DNA of 64,000 nucleotides from Lepidodermella squamata (GCA_047495785.1 JBLDXI010000017.1:1736001-1800000), one strand, 5' to 3'; numbered from the stretch's first letter, positions 1 to 9,663 are shown. Translations and numbers: made by a program. The notes: generated by a model not told the origin, from the sequence alone.

Positions 1-729
1 GACCGTAAGATCGAAACTCCGCTGAGTAAGGTGGACGTAGACGTCATCTTTCGTCCAAACTGGTGGTTCAAAAGAATTAAGCTGGCCGCGGTAAACACAT
101 ACGATTTGACCATTTATCGGGTTCCGCGTTAGACTAGTCAAATGCTGACCGGGGGTGCAGCTGTCCCCAGGGCCAAATTCTACCTGGTACGTAGATTCAA
201 TCGTGCCAGTCGGGTTGAAAATCTACGAAAAAAACAAGTATTTCGGGGCTATAACGATGAAAAAATCGCTTACATGAATTCGATGTGTGTTCCAAACTGC
301 GAGTTGGTTGCGTTCTGGCATAGCTACGACGTGATTAGGCTTCTTCAGCATAGTTCCCATGCGATCGACGCCTTGAAACGTAGCCACGACCTGCATTTCA
401 TCGTAGTTAATTTTAGCATCGCCCGGCTCACATCGCCGCCTTTTCCGTGTCTTCTCGTCCGCCGTATTGCCATTCGTTGGACTTGCCAGCGTTATCTCAC
501 CGATTGGTAACTTCAGCAGATTGCTAACAGTTAGTTCAAAAGTGACGTTTTCTTTGAAACGGGCGGTAACTAAGGCCTCGAGCGGCGCCGAGTTGGCCAA
601 TTTTCGGAATTCGGTAATCATTCGAGTTTGTTCGATCTGAAGATGAGCTACCATTTTGTGAACGATAGCCGCCGTTTTCAGCTCCAGCCGGCGCTCCATC
701 ATTTGAACAAACGTTTCAGGGTCCATCAT
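1..729 (-). CDS. NHL1: NHL beta-propeller protein, 3' part cut by window edge
   Basis: Two exons are visible: 274-729 (152 codons) and 1-222, joined in phase 0 through a 51-nt intron (donor CAT|GTAAGC, acceptor TTCGTAG). Exon 1 has the family amino-terminal domain: a helical ERRLEL region, then LLKLPIGEI near residue 70, a basic KTRKRRR patch, and MQVVATF followed by HVVAMPE and NTHRIH at the exon end. Exon 2 opens IFNPTGTIE and continues with the first propeller strands. ATG at 729 is used because the reading frame upstream has no other ATG. The rest of exon 2 and exon 3 lie beyond position 1. NHL propellers usually bind RNA or protein; the role here is inferred from family only. Confidence 0.8.
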
Positions 730-1374
730 TTTTGGGGTTGAAAATGCGGGCAATTAATTTAATTTGATTATTTATTCTACAATGAAAGCAGCAGTGATTT
801 GCGTCCGGAAGAAGTCAAGTCTAGCTACGCTATATTAAAATGAGCTATTTAAGCAACACGCAGCGGATATGGCCCATTTACGCACCTTGTATGGGCTAAG
901 AAACTTTGAAGCGGCTTGTTTTATTATTTATAGCTCACAACGCGCATACACTTCGCGCGTAAAACAAGGAAAAGACAACAATTTTCATAAAATATTTAAC
1001 TAAATGGTCGCTCGTAATGAGACACCGATCTTATTGCTAGCCAGGGCGCATTTTAAACAGTATTGATTGTACATATTTTCTCCAACGTTTTGTGTATATT
1101 CACGGACACTTCACGCCCGGTGTTTGTGTGTTTACCTTGCAATATCTGTCGTAGAAACAAGTAGCCATATATCCGGTTGTGTGTTAATTTTATGCAATGG
1201 TAAGATTGTTTCCGCTTCATTCTTGTTTACAGTGGCCGTCTTACTTCAGGCATAGGAATTTCATGCAAGTATACGCCAAAATCATTTGTGTGCTGGATTT
1301 CAATTAATCGAATACATCAATAACAAAAATTGACCCAACAAATTTCAAGATTTATTCATCAATTTAACGCAAAA
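730..1374. other. intergenic, no gene seen
   Basis: About 645 bp between NHL1 and the short domain-only gene upstream. The ORFs here are short and unlike anything else in the window. I see no RNA gene or repeat that recurs elsewhere. Confidence 0.5.
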
Positions 1375-1656
1375 TCAGTCCAGTTTATTGTTATCAGATG
1401 CTGCAGGCTCTTCAGATGATGCCGAAGGGTCCCGTTGAATACGCAGCTGGCCGAATGGTGTTTTCAGCAGCCGATCGAGAAGTGCATTGAAAACTGGATT
1501 TTCCCTGAAATGAATATTCGGGTCATTACTGGACGTAATTAGGCTGCTAGCTTCGGCAATTAGTTTTCCTCGCTTCGCCAACAACTCCTCGATTGCGTGT
1601 GTAATTTTCTCAGAAAGGTCAGCTTCGATTTTGCCAAACTCACTCGAGTCATCCAT
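1375..1656 (-). CDS. Short protein with only the NHL-family amino-terminal domain
   Basis: A single-exon, 93-codon ORF from ATG at 1656 (MDDSSEFGK). It matches the exon-1 domain of the NHL genes: an acidic start, a helical stretch with AKRGKLIAEAS, then the diagnostic LLKTPFGQLRI segment. It stops shortly after, so it lacks the basic patch, the first propeller strand and the propeller. There is no splice donor at the expected point; the frame ends in a normal stop after SDNNKLD. An ATTTAG acceptor lies 23 nt before the ATG. Stop-to-ATG distance to the gene upstream is 49 bp. It may be a truncated paralogue or a competitor that binds through the shared helical domain; the second idea is inference. 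Confidence 0.6.
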   Translation of the reverse strand: MDDSSEFGKIEADLSEKITHAIEELLAKRGKLIAEASSLITSSNDPNIHFRENPVFNALLDRLLKTPFGQLRIQRDPSASSEEPAASDNNKLD

Positions 1657-1705
1657 TTCAAATTTTATCAAATATTTCGCTAAATTATTCGGGTATAAAC
1701 ATTAT

Positions 1706-1951
1706 TTATTTTTCTTGACGTTTATTTTTCTTGTGTTTTTTCGGCGATTTTTTATTTTCTGACACCGAAATTATTTGCGTTTCCAGGAGTTGAGATAGGA
1801 TTTCATCAAACTCTTTGTTTCTCTCGAATTCCATCACCGACCCGTTTTTCACGCCTTTGTCAATATTTTCAATCAATCTGTCGCGTTCTTTGTCTAGAGC
1901 TGAAGTTAAACGCTCTAACAAATCAGCCAATACCCTGTCAACATTCGACAT
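1706..1951 (-). CDS. Short protein with NHL-family amino-terminal domain and lysine-rich tail
   Basis: An 81-codon single-exon ORF. Residues 1-65 resemble the first half of NHL exon 1: DRVLADLLERLTSALDKERDRLIENID, then FDEILSQLLETQI. The end is a strongly basic tail (KKSPKKHKKNKRQEK) that could act as a nuclear or nucleic-acid-binding signal. It has no propeller. A clear TTTTTTAG acceptor lies 15-16 nt before the ATG, and the gene upstream ends only 52 bp away. With the neighbour at 1375 it forms a tight three-gene run with the membrane protein gene, which suggests a shared transcript. Confidence 0.6.
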   Translation of the reverse strand: MSNVDRVLADLLERLTSALDKERDRLIENIDKGVKNGSVMEFERNKEFDEILSQLLETQIISVSENKKSPKKHKKNKRQEK

Positions 1952-2003
1952 TGGACATGAAAATTATCTAAAAAATTGGTAAAAATTTGATTTGTTTATT
2001 TAT

Positions 2004-3080
2004 TCAAGTTTCAGCATTTTTATTTTCGTACGAGGCTAAGGGATCATAATCGTCGATCGAGGCTTCGTCGAGACTCAAAATAATGTAATTGTCGTTGGCT
2101 GCTAAATTTCCATTCGGACTTGGTAGCAGATTCTTGATAACGAAAGCATCGATAATTTTGTCGAAAGGCACTTCCTGAGTTTGGGTGTACAGCAATTGAA
2201 TGTTCAACGGCTTGCTGATGCGGCCCTCAGCATACGACGGCTTCTGATTCTCCGGGCTTATAGGGGCGAGCTTTTCTATTCTTTTCGGTGGATCAATGAC
2301 AGAAAACGCTCTAAACAACAATAAGGTGATACCCATGGAAACAACTGCCACTGCAAAGCCGTATAAAATATTTGATAGAACTGATTTGATAGTCTGGCAG
2401 CAAGGTTTGCCAGTCGCGCAGCAACCTGCTTGGGCACCCGGAGCAGCCGCGGGATCTGCTGCTGGGGCCAGGTTCGTTTGCGAGCCACTATTCGTCTCCG
2501 GCGCAGCGGCCAGAACACCAGCGGTTTTTTGCAAATCATCAAACGTTGGTATCGTCTGAGGAAGGCCAGTAGGAGATTTAGCCTCGCCAGTAGGTGACGT
2601 AGCCACACTAGTTGGAGACGTAGATACACTTTCCGCGGCCTGTTTCACTTCATCCATAGATATGAAGACGCCGCCGGTTGTTGCGCCCGCCTGCTTCTCA
2701 GGCCCTGGTAGATGTAGCGGAGGAGGTAAAACGGGCGCCGATGGCTCGTAGTCGGGATTAGTCGCAGGTGGTGCCGGCTCCGGCTCAGCCATTTTCCCGC
2801 TGTCCGGGTTAAGCCCAGGGTCATTAGTACGGTCTTTAATAGACGCGTGAAACTTATGTTTCGGGTCCGGTAGATTGGCGACTTTTTGCTTTGCTCCTTT
2901 CGGCAATGGCAGTACATTTATGGCGTTAACGAAACCTTTTTGTATCTTTTCCTTAAAATTATCCGCTTTCGCATGAGTTATATTCAATTTCGATACCGAT
3001 GTGACAGGTAGAAAAGTCTGGCCGAGTAAGGCAAGAGACCACAAAAGACTCCAGAGTTTCAATCGACGGCGATCGCCCAT
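2004..3080 (-). CDS. Single-pass membrane protein, paralogue of 4470-5366, unknown family
   Basis: A single-exon ORF of 358 codons. It starts with a basic MGDRRRLK segment followed by a hydrophobic signal peptide or anchor (LWSLLWSLALLG). Residues 30-220 are low-complexity and rich in Pro, Ala and Thr, ending in a Cys cluster (GCCATGKPCC). A second hydrophobic span lies near residues 238-258 (GFAVAVVSMGITLLLF). The carboxy end, about 100 residues, holds the conserved core shared with the paralogue: KPSYAEGRI, KPLNIQ, FVIKNLLP and DDYDP. If the first segment is cleaved, the conserved tail is probably cytosolic and the Pro-rich part extracellular. I do not recognise the family. Confidence 0.7.
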   Translation of the reverse strand: MGDRRRLKLWSLLWSLALLGQTFLPVTSVSKLNITHAKADNFKEKIQKGFVNAINVLPLPKGAKQKVANLPDPKHKFHASIKDRTNDPGLNPDSGKMAEPEPAPPATNPDYEPSAPVLPPPLHLPGPEKQAGATTGGVFISMDEVKQAAESVSTSPTSVATSPTGEAKSPTGLPQTIPTFDDLQKTAGVLAAAPETNSGSQTNLAPAADPAAAPGAQAGCCATGKPCCQTIKSVLSNILYGFAVAVVSMGITLLLFRAFSVIDPPKRIEKLAPISPENQKPSYAEGRISKPLNIQLLYTQTQEVPFDKIIDAFVIKNLLPSPNGNLAANDNYIILSLDEASIDDYDPLASYENKNAET

Positions 3081-4469
3081 TCATGAAAACCGTGAAGAAT
3101 AATGGCGTAAAATTATCATTTAGGCTTTAGGCGCAGAATTTTAAGACGGATTTTTTTGAAAAAAGTATCCCGTTAAAAATCAATTTTTTCAATTTTCATG
3201 TAATTAATTCAAATTCAAATTCTTTTGAACTGAAAAACGACGATGATTTACCAATTCATTAGTCCAAAAAATAAATAAAAACATAGGCCAAAAATGATGC
3301 GTATTGTCGCCGTAAAAAGGTGGCAAGAGAAGGTCATTCATTGGAACCATAGGATTTTTCCCCGGAAATGGGAAAACTTTCGAGAAGTTTCATTTTTCGT
3401 ATTTTGACGTTCAGATTTCAGATAATGTCGTAAAGTGTTGAAAATAATTCAATAGGTCCAATCCAAGTTCATTTCATCGAATTCATTTCATATGTCCTCG
3501 CAATAAGAAAACTTGCACGATAGAATACTCACCTAAATTCGCATTATTTCCTCGGTAACGCAAATTTGGGTGACTTTGCCATACTGTATACGGCAAATAA
3601 TTTTCGTTGTGACTCAAATTTAGCCATTGGCATTTTGATCGGTGGCAGGTGGCAGTCACCGCTGATCAAGTTCCTTCATCCACTTAGCAAAAAAATATGT
3701 GCCGATGTGGCCGTAGTCATCGGATTCGGCCTAATTTTATTTGGGTTTTTTTTTACTCTTGATCATGCTTTCAACTCTTAAAAACGTTCTAGCTTCTGAT
3801 ACCAATCAACTACAAGATGGTAATCTTTGTCTTGAAAAGGGTTTCAGATTTCAGACATGTTATATAACTATACCCATTAAAATGAACCGGAAAGCATTTT
3901 CACTAGAAAATCGGTGTTTAAATTTTCGTGATTTCTGGAAAAAAACAGCGAAATTTGAGCTACAACGAAAATCAAGTCACAAGGAAAAATCAGCCGTACT
4001 TGTACAGTATTAAAAATGGAAGGGTAAGATAGATAAAGACCCCATGAGTGGGGTACCGTTGGATAGCCCAGGAAAAGGCCAGTCTTGATGTGTCCTATGC
4101 AAATCGATTCATTTCAATTCAAATTCAATTCGATTTCATGAAAACATTCGAAAAGCGACTTTTTGCTCACCCTAAAATTAGGTTCCGCAGCATGGTTCTG
4201 CTAGAGTCAAATTAGGTTCCACTAAAAGATATTCAGCTGGAAAATTCCAAAATTTGGTTCCGGTAAGAAGACCAATTCGATGAAATGACCTTGGCGTGGT
4301 TCGAATGGACTATTTTCACTAGGTACTTTTCATATGTGGACCTAAAATAACAGCAAATGAAACCTCACCGAAGTTATCAGAATCGCAGATGACCTTGTGA
4401 AATCGATGACATTTTTAGGCACATCAATGATAAGATGATTCATCACTTCCTAATTTTGATCATCACTTT
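3081..4469. other. intergenic with a single copy of an inverted-repeat element end
   Basis: About 1.4 kb between the two membrane-protein paralogues without a convincing gene. Positions 4022-4083 match one arm of the MITE-like element at 49800 (GAGTGGGGTACCG then GGATAGCC). Between 4170 and 4262 a short motif, AAATTAGGTTCC with variants, occurs three times. The small plus-strand ORFs (3566-4013) have no recognisable feature. Confidence 0.5.
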
Positions 4470-5366
4470 TTACTTCAAACAAGAACATATGGGGTCGTAA
4501 TCATCAACCACCACGGATTCCTGGCTCAGGCGAATGTACACATCTTTTCTGGCTAAATCCGGGTCAGGACACGGTAGCAAATTCTTGACAACAAAGCTAT
4601 CGACAATTTCGTCGAACCGCACTTCCTTAGTTTTGCCGTAATTCACTTGAATGTTCAACGGCTTGTTGATGCGACCCTCGGCATACGACGGCTTCTGGTT
4701 CTCCGGGCGAACAGGGGCGAGCTTTTCCAGTCTTCTCGCCGGATCAGTGAGGAGGAAAAAATGGCTAAATAGTCCCATGGCTCCAACGAGGACAAACATG
4801 ACGGCAAAACTGACCAAAAAATTGCCCACAACTACCCAAGCTTTCCGGATTTTACTTGCCTCCTCCATGAGCGGCGGAGGCGTGGTTGTATCCACCTTAG
4901 TCTCTTTTGCATGAGCCTGAAGGGCCTTAGCATGAAGCTCCAAAGCTTTTATTGATGGCACCTCATTCGCAGCCTGCATAACCTCGTCAATGTCTATAGT
5001 CGGTGTTTTGCGTTTAGTGAACGCTTTTTTCACTTTAGACGGCAGCGACACAATAAAATTCTTCAGTTTCTTCATTGTTTTTGTTTTTCCACTTTTTCCT
5101 TTCTTCACTTGGTCCACTTTGCTTGCTTCGGTAGCTTCGTTAGCTACGTTAGCTTTGTTTTCATCTTTTTCTTCTTCTTCTTCTATTTTAGTGTCATCTA
5201 TTGTTGGCAATGCGAGTGGTGGTGCAACAGGTGGTGCGGCGGGAGGTGCAGCAGGTGGTGCGATGGGTGGTTCGACGGGTGATGTGACAGGTAGAAAAAA
5301 CTCACCCAGTAAGGCAAGAGACCACAGAAGACTCCAAAGTTTCAAGCGGCGATGCTTCTTGCTCAT
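4470..5366 (-). CDS. Single-pass membrane protein, paralogue of 2004-3080, unknown family
   Basis: A single-exon ORF of 298 codons. Its amino end (RRLKLWSLLWSLALLG then FLPVTS) is nearly identical to the 2004 paralogue. A proline/alanine repeat follows (PPAAPPAAPPVAPP), then an acidic stretch, a lysine-rich stretch and a membrane span near residues 180-205 (NFLVSFAVMFVLVGAMG). The conserved tail repeats the paralogue's motifs: ENQKPSYAEGRI, NKPLNIQ, KNLLPCPD, DDYDP. The middle is unrelated in sequence between the two copies, so the ends are constrained and the linker is free. Function unknown. No splice acceptor is evident near the ATG. Confidence 0.7.
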   Translation of the reverse strand: MSKKHRRLKLWSLLWSLALLGEFFLPVTSPVEPPIAPPAAPPAAPPVAPPLALPTIDDTKIEEEEEKDENKANVANEATEASKVDQVKKGKSGKTKTMKKLKNFIVSLPSKVKKAFTKRKTPTIDIDEVMQAANEVPSIKALELHAKALQAHAKETKVDTTTPPPLMEEASKIRKAWVVVGNFLVSFAVMFVLVGAMGLFSHFFLLTDPARRLEKLAPVRPENQKPSYAEGRINKPLNIQVNYGKTKEVRFDEIVDSFVVKNLLPCPDPDLARKDVYIRLSQESVVVDDYDPICSCLK

Positions 5367-5934
5367 TGGCGATGAATTGCAGCGAACGGAAAAATCTCAT
5401 CGTTTTCTCACCATTTTAAGAAGGATTTTTCATTTTTCAATAGGAGCCTATCATCTGGAACAGGCTAAGTAAAATAAAAGACAAAAACAAACTTTGTAAC
5501 TAAGAGCATTTCAAATGACGTTTCGATTAAATGACGGATAAAGAGGAGGATTCTAAACATAAAGCATAAAAATCTTCATTTGTGTCCTGCCAAATAGATA
5601 CAAATTCCAACCAATTTCTTCTTCTTCACAAAATAATTAGCTAAATTTTCGAATTTCACACCTCTCGGAGGCTCCCACTGGAAATTCCTGTGTCCTTGAA
5701 AAATGCATGAAAAGTGTTAGGTTCATGTGATGGAGACACTAGCTTGATTCCACATGGACAAAATCTTGTTTGTCAATTTTTTTTTGTCGATTTTAAACAT
5801 GAAATCGCGAGACGTTAATATTTTGGGAACATGAAGCGGCAGAGAAATAGAGGACTAATGAGGGAGGAAATGGAGAAAAATAGAAAAAGGACAGCGTCTT
5901 CAACGGGTATCATGTATTTTTTCTTTTTTTCTCG
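5367..5934. other. intergenic, left part of a duplicated SL-unit
   Basis: No gene is seen. From about 5795 the sequence matches 13688 onward (ACATGAAATCGCGAGA, then ATGAAGCGGCAGAGAAA), so a block of about 490 bp carrying an SL-like gene exists twice. Positions 5729-5753 share a 25-bp segment with 7050-7074. Confidence 0.6.
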
Positions 5935-6034
5935 TTTTAAAGAGCGCAGCTTTCGCTTTAGCGCCCTGAGACCAACATCAGGTGATGGTAAGGATACATA
6001 CCTTAGACACAAATCAAATTCGCAGATGGTTAAA
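5935..6034 (-). ncRNA. Candidate spliced-leader RNA gene, copy A
   Basis: Read on the minus strand, the transcript would begin AACCATCTGCG, run through AATTTGATTTGTGTCTAAG, and meet a splice donor after about 30 nt (AAG|GTATGT, exon end at 6002). The remaining part folds into a small hairpin (CATC-ACCT-GATG) and then a strong hairpin, GGGCGC and GCGCTC arms with AGC-GAAA-GCT inside, capped by a GNRA loop. A conserved TTTAAAACGAAA tail follows. An upstream element (6058-6071, CCGCCCGCTAAAAG on plus) sits 27 bp from the inferred 5' end, as in the other copies. No canonical Sm site is present in the intron half. Another structured RNA class or a SINE is the main alternative. Confidence 0.6.
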
Positions 6035-6625
6035 TTTCACCTCGACCAAATTTTCAACCGCCCGCTAAAAGCTTATATCAATTAGCATATCGCATAGTTC
6101 TGAATTCTGTTGGAAATAAAATAGTAGCAATAAAATGGTGCAATGGTGGGGATAACGCATTCTAATATTCAAGACTGCTACTCGAATAAGAGTCAAACTC
6201 CCCCTCGATTCGTACCAATGCAAGAAGAAAGGCGAATTACCCTCAACATCCAAATGGCATTCATCGAGATGAATATTTCCAAAAATGATTCTGTAATTTC
6301 TCAATTACACAGTAGCTTTGGATTGAGAATAACTCAATACTTATTTTGAGAGTAACCAGTCGAGAGGTGTTGAGGAAATCTGTAGACAAAGGAGCGCTTT
6401 TTCTCAGAGTAACCCGGTTGAGGCATGACAAGTCCTCTAGCTGGAACCGGTCCCACTGTACTGTAATTACCGAACTTCAGTTCATTCATTTTGAATAAAG
6501 TAGTTCGGCAACAAAGCTCGAGAAACTGCAACAAAAAAAGAACAGATGACAGACAATCCGGCATGCAACGACCGAAGACGCGACGCAGATAAAATCTCAC
6601 TCTTATCTTATTATTGTTTTGGGTT

Positions 6626-6720
6626 TTAAAGAGCGCAGCTTTCGCTATAGCGCCCTGAGACCAGCATCGGTGATGGTAAGGATACATACCTTAGACACAA
6701 ATCAAATTTCGCAGATGGTT
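6626..6720 (-). ncRNA. Candidate spliced-leader RNA gene, copy B (divergent)
   Basis: Same core as copy A with small changes: one extra T in the leader part (AAATTTCG on plus reads as an extra base), one base lost near the first hairpin and TAT in place of TTT in the internal loop of the terminal hairpin. The hairpin arms and donor are intact. The 5' flank differs: it reads ATGGTTCATC rather than ATGGTTAAA, and the CCGC...CTGAAA upstream element is not found at 27 bp. This copy may be a pseudogene that lost its promoter. Confidence 0.45.
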
Positions 6721-6910
6721 CATCTAAACTCCGAAAAAATTTAAACTCCAAGCAAAAGCATTCCTACAGCCACGTCAAGTTCCAGGTCATTGTTAAGCCT
6801 GTTCTTAGAATGTAAACTAGGATTATCGACCGATGTAACTAATAAATGCAGTCGACTTCCACATCATTTAAAAAATATCGATTTCACTAATTTCAATAAT
6901 AAATTATCTT

Positions 6911-7051
6911 CGAATGTTCTGTTCAACTTACTTCAATAGCGCCAGCTAACGAATCTGAACTGAGCATGAGACCATTTTCAGGGTCGAATTGAATGCCGCG
7001 AAGACCATGAAATCCACCAATAGCTAATTCAACCATAGCAACGTCGAGCGA
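6911..7051 (-). pseudogene. Fragment of NHL3 exon 2 (3' end with donor site)
   Basis: About 140 bp almost identical to 14169-14309, the end of NHL3 exon 2, including the peptide GGFHGLRGIQFDPENG and the splice donor GAA|GTAAGT. The match ends abruptly at GTCGAGCGA, where it joins a 25-bp segment also present at 5729. No other exon of the gene is nearby, so this is a duplicated fragment carried along with SL-unit sequence, not a gene. Confidence 0.8.
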
Positions 7052-7128
7052 TGGAGACACTAGCTTGATTCCACCAAAATTTTTAATATCCAACGAGATT
7101 CCTAACCTCAAGTGTGGAAATAAAAGTA

Positions 7129-7262
7129 GAATTTATTGCGCGAGGAATTTTTAATTGATGCAATAAAAACTCAATTTGTAGGCACTTTTTCACTCGTGAA
7201 CTTTGATGCGAGATGACTACCAACCTCTTTTTGATATCGTTCGACTCCTCGTTAATTCCTCC
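7129..7262. repeat. Diverged dispersed repeat, second copy at about 9898-10065
   Basis: Both copies share ATTGCGCG, AATTTTTAATTGATGCAATAA-like text, a TTTTTCGCTCGTAAACTTTGA-like stretch and CATTCGACTCCTCGTTAAT in the same order with indels. They lie left and right of NHL2. They do not code for protein and may be remains of a longer duplicated block. Confidence 0.6.
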
Positions 7263-7414
7263 GAATGTTTAAAAATTCTTTTATTGACAACGAAATTCAT
7301 TCAAGGAAGTATTTTTCCAAATTAATTTATGAAGAGAATAGATTTCGGTAAACTGCAACAGTGAGGTTACAATCACTCGAAAGATTTCGGTCTTCTTTCG
7401 GTAGTTACCACATT

Positions 7415-8732
7415 TCAAGACGAGTCTACATCGACGGGGCTCGCCAAAAATACGACTTGCCGATTTAAGAACTCTGGCAAAGCTATGACGCCGAAGCTAG
7501 TAACACCAGATGCTTCAAATGTGATGAGATCACCGCCTTTAGGAGCCATAGCCACCGCTATTCCATCGGGACGAAAGTTGTCCGGCCCTTGGTAAGCATT
7601 TTCCTTCCGACCATTCGAACTCAACACCTTATCAAAAATAATACGATATAATTAAATAAAATTATAAAACGCAACAAATAATAATAAATCTGAACCGTGA
7701 TTTGATTTTTCAGGGACTTTGTAGCGACCAAGAATTTGCCATCTTCATCTACTGTGCAGCCACTAATGTTACAAAACAATCTGTCGAAGGTTAACAGCTC
7801 ATCCGTGAAAAGTTGGCCATTAGACTGATTAATTGGAATTGTGCCAATTTGACTGCGAATATTACAGCCGAAATACAACCGGCCGTCGGGGTGAACTCCA
7901 TAGACCGTAGCAGAATTAGCCAATTTTGACGGTATCTTTGAAGATCGAACGCTATCCCAGTTCCATAGAGATGTGCCAACAATAGAAGCGTCTTCAATCG
8001 TGAATAATTGGTCGGTTTTAGCGCAACAAGCTATGCCTCGCTGGGCTACTCTGGACGGTAAAGTTCGAATGGTTGAAAATTTGACGGCGCCTTCGCCAGA
8101 TTTCACAGGTTGATCGAGTTGACCGATTTGGCCATTTATAGTGAATAACAAGCGGTTGTTGCACGGGTTAACGGCGACATTGATAGGGGTATCAGCTATA
8201 CGTCTAGGGACATTCAAGATGCCCGAGCAACTACTCCGAGACACTAATTTGCCGTTGTAGGAAAAAAGCTGGAAATCAGATAAATTCGTACCAGTAATAT
8301 TGGAATTCAGAAATTTACACTTATGTTGTAACCATGACTTATTGCAAATTTCCCATCAAATAGCGCCACTGCAGTTGGCTTGAATTTAAAACCGTCACTG
8401 CTCTTGAAAGTAGCCGCAATTTGAAGGTCCGAATAGTCGATTTTACCATCCCCTGGTCTTTTCCGCTTCCTCGTTTTGTCATCGGGTGCAGCCTCAAGGT
8501 TCGCCATTTCTGATGACTTTTTACCCGTCACAACATTTCCAATATCGGCATAGATGAGCCGGGATAGCAGATTGATGAAAATAGGATTGACATTGAATGT
8601 AACCTGAAACTTCGCTTTCGTCAACATGGCGTGAACTTCTTGGAGTCTGCTAATTTCGGATGTTCTCATTTTCATCAGAGACTCAATCACATCGGCAATT
8701 TTATCGTCCAAATCATTCGTAAATGATTCCAT
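7415..8732 (-). CDS. NHL2: NHL beta-propeller protein
   Basis: Three exons, 8319-8732, 7696-8268 and 7415-7627, give 399 residues, every exon a multiple of three. Exon 1 starts MESFTNDLDDKIADVIESL, has a KTRKRKRPGDGK basic patch and ends HGYNIS. Exon 2 opens LFSYNGKLVS and carries propeller strands such as GIACCAKTDQLFTIED. Exon 3 opens VLSSNGR and ends FLASPVDVDSS. A TTTTTAG acceptor lies 15 nt before the ATG. The second intron is longer (68 nt) and its acceptor ends GATAAG. The FDxDGN signature is weak here (TVDEDGKFLVA), so one blade has drifted. Confidence 0.82.
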
Positions 8733-9055
8733 CGTAAATTAATAGAGCTAAAAATCAATAAGATCCGCAATTAAATTCACTTCAGAAATTCAAAAACAAA
8801 TATGAATCAAGATTGCCGTAACGAGGATAAATTTCAACAAAAACCCTGTTTTTCGATTTACAAATCAATGAGAAGTTCTAAAATTCCGAAAACGTGAGCA
8901 AGGTGATTCCCCCGATTTTCTGGCTAATCTTAGGAAATTTTCTATTTTTACATGATTTTTGAAATTTAAAATACCTATGATATTAGAGAAGCGTCCGACT
9001 ATACCAGGTCAGAATTCACCCTGGATACGGTAATGCAATATTTGTTCGTTGATTT

Positions 9056-9216
9056 TACGGGTGAGGCGCGAACGCCGGTACCCAAGTGAAATATTTTGCA
9101 CCCGACTCCGCCGATGAGGCAAAGCGCAGGGGTCAGCGCGCCGCAGTGCAATGGCACGCCTCGCCCTGGGGCGACCGACTTGTTGATCTCGGTACATCCC
9201 AGTGCCAGGTAAGTTT
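9056..9216 (-). ncRNA. U1 snRNA, copy 1
   Basis: The 161-nt minus-strand sequence begins AAACTTACCTGGCACTGGG; the ACTTACCTG part pairs with 5' splice sites. Later blocks match U1 landmarks: CCAGGGCGAGGC, CATTGCAC and GCTGACCCCTGCG. The end is a stem with a UUCG loop (ACCGGCGTTCGCGCC). In place of a standard Sm site (AAUUUNUGG) the RNA has AAAAUAUUUCACUUG. Upstream, CCGC starts 26 bp and the octamer ATGCAAAT lies 65-72 bp from the 5' end, both at the same place in all four copies. Confidence 0.92.
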
Positions 9217-9334
9217 AGTGGCAATAGGTTTCAGCTTAAATCCGCTTTCATCACTGATTCGCTTCTGAATATTCGACTTAATTTGCATAAAATCAAGTAG
9301 GGAGAATGAAAATTGAATGAAAAAATGCGACGTT

Positions 9335-9406
9335 TAGCAGAGCGTAGTTTCGATCTACAGACCTCTGGGTTATGGGCCCAGCGCGCTTCCACTGCGCCAC
9401 TCTGCT
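9335..9406 (-). tRNA. Initiator tRNA-Met (CAT), copy 1
   Basis: A 72-nt cloverleaf with A1-U72, a GGG/CCC anticodon stem around CAT (GGGCCCATAACCC) and GATCGAAAC in the T-loop, all marks of eukaryotic initiator tRNA-Met. A TTTTTT terminator follows 10 nt after the 3' end. The U1 gene starts 118 bp downstream on the same strand. Confidence 0.93.
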
Positions 9407-9435
9407 TGTCTGAGTGCTAAGATCGTAATAGCTAA

Positions 9436-9663
9436 TCAAACTTCAGATTCGTTCGTTTTTGCGAGAAATTCTCTAAATAAATCAGCGGCAATAAACGGCC
9501 GTGAAAAAAATTCAGCTGATTCAGATGTGATAACCACTACACCATAATAAATATAATCATTGACCGAAAATAAGTGAAAAGTGGGGTTTGGCGAATTTTC
9601 TGTATATTCCAGCAAATCGCAAGAAGTGTGTTCACTTGAAGAAAGACGATTCTTGGATTCCAA
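9436..9663 (-). pseudogene. Orphan ORF, possibly an NHL exon-3 relic
   Basis: The ORF has no ATG at its start. Its middle reads FHLFSVNDYIYYGVVVITSESAEFF, faintly like the (C)SRVI...VFFG part of NHL exon 3. No matching exon 1 or 2 and no clean acceptor are found. It overlaps the left arm of the inverted repeat at 9559. I treat it as a remnant at best. Confidence 0.25.

Noticed and set aside
5935-6034. Plus-strand reading of the SL-like RNA, with ATG|GTAAGG as donor.
   Set aside because: The hairpin loop would be UUUC instead of GAAA, and the fixed-distance conserved element lies on the side that is upstream only for minus-strand transcription.
9009-9268. Repeated ORFs on both strands at each U1 locus (MPLNLPGTGMYRDQQVGRPR and MKYFAPDSADEAKRRGQRAA).
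   Set aside because: They are read-throughs of the GC-rich U1 snRNA gene; the RNA landmarks explain the conservation.
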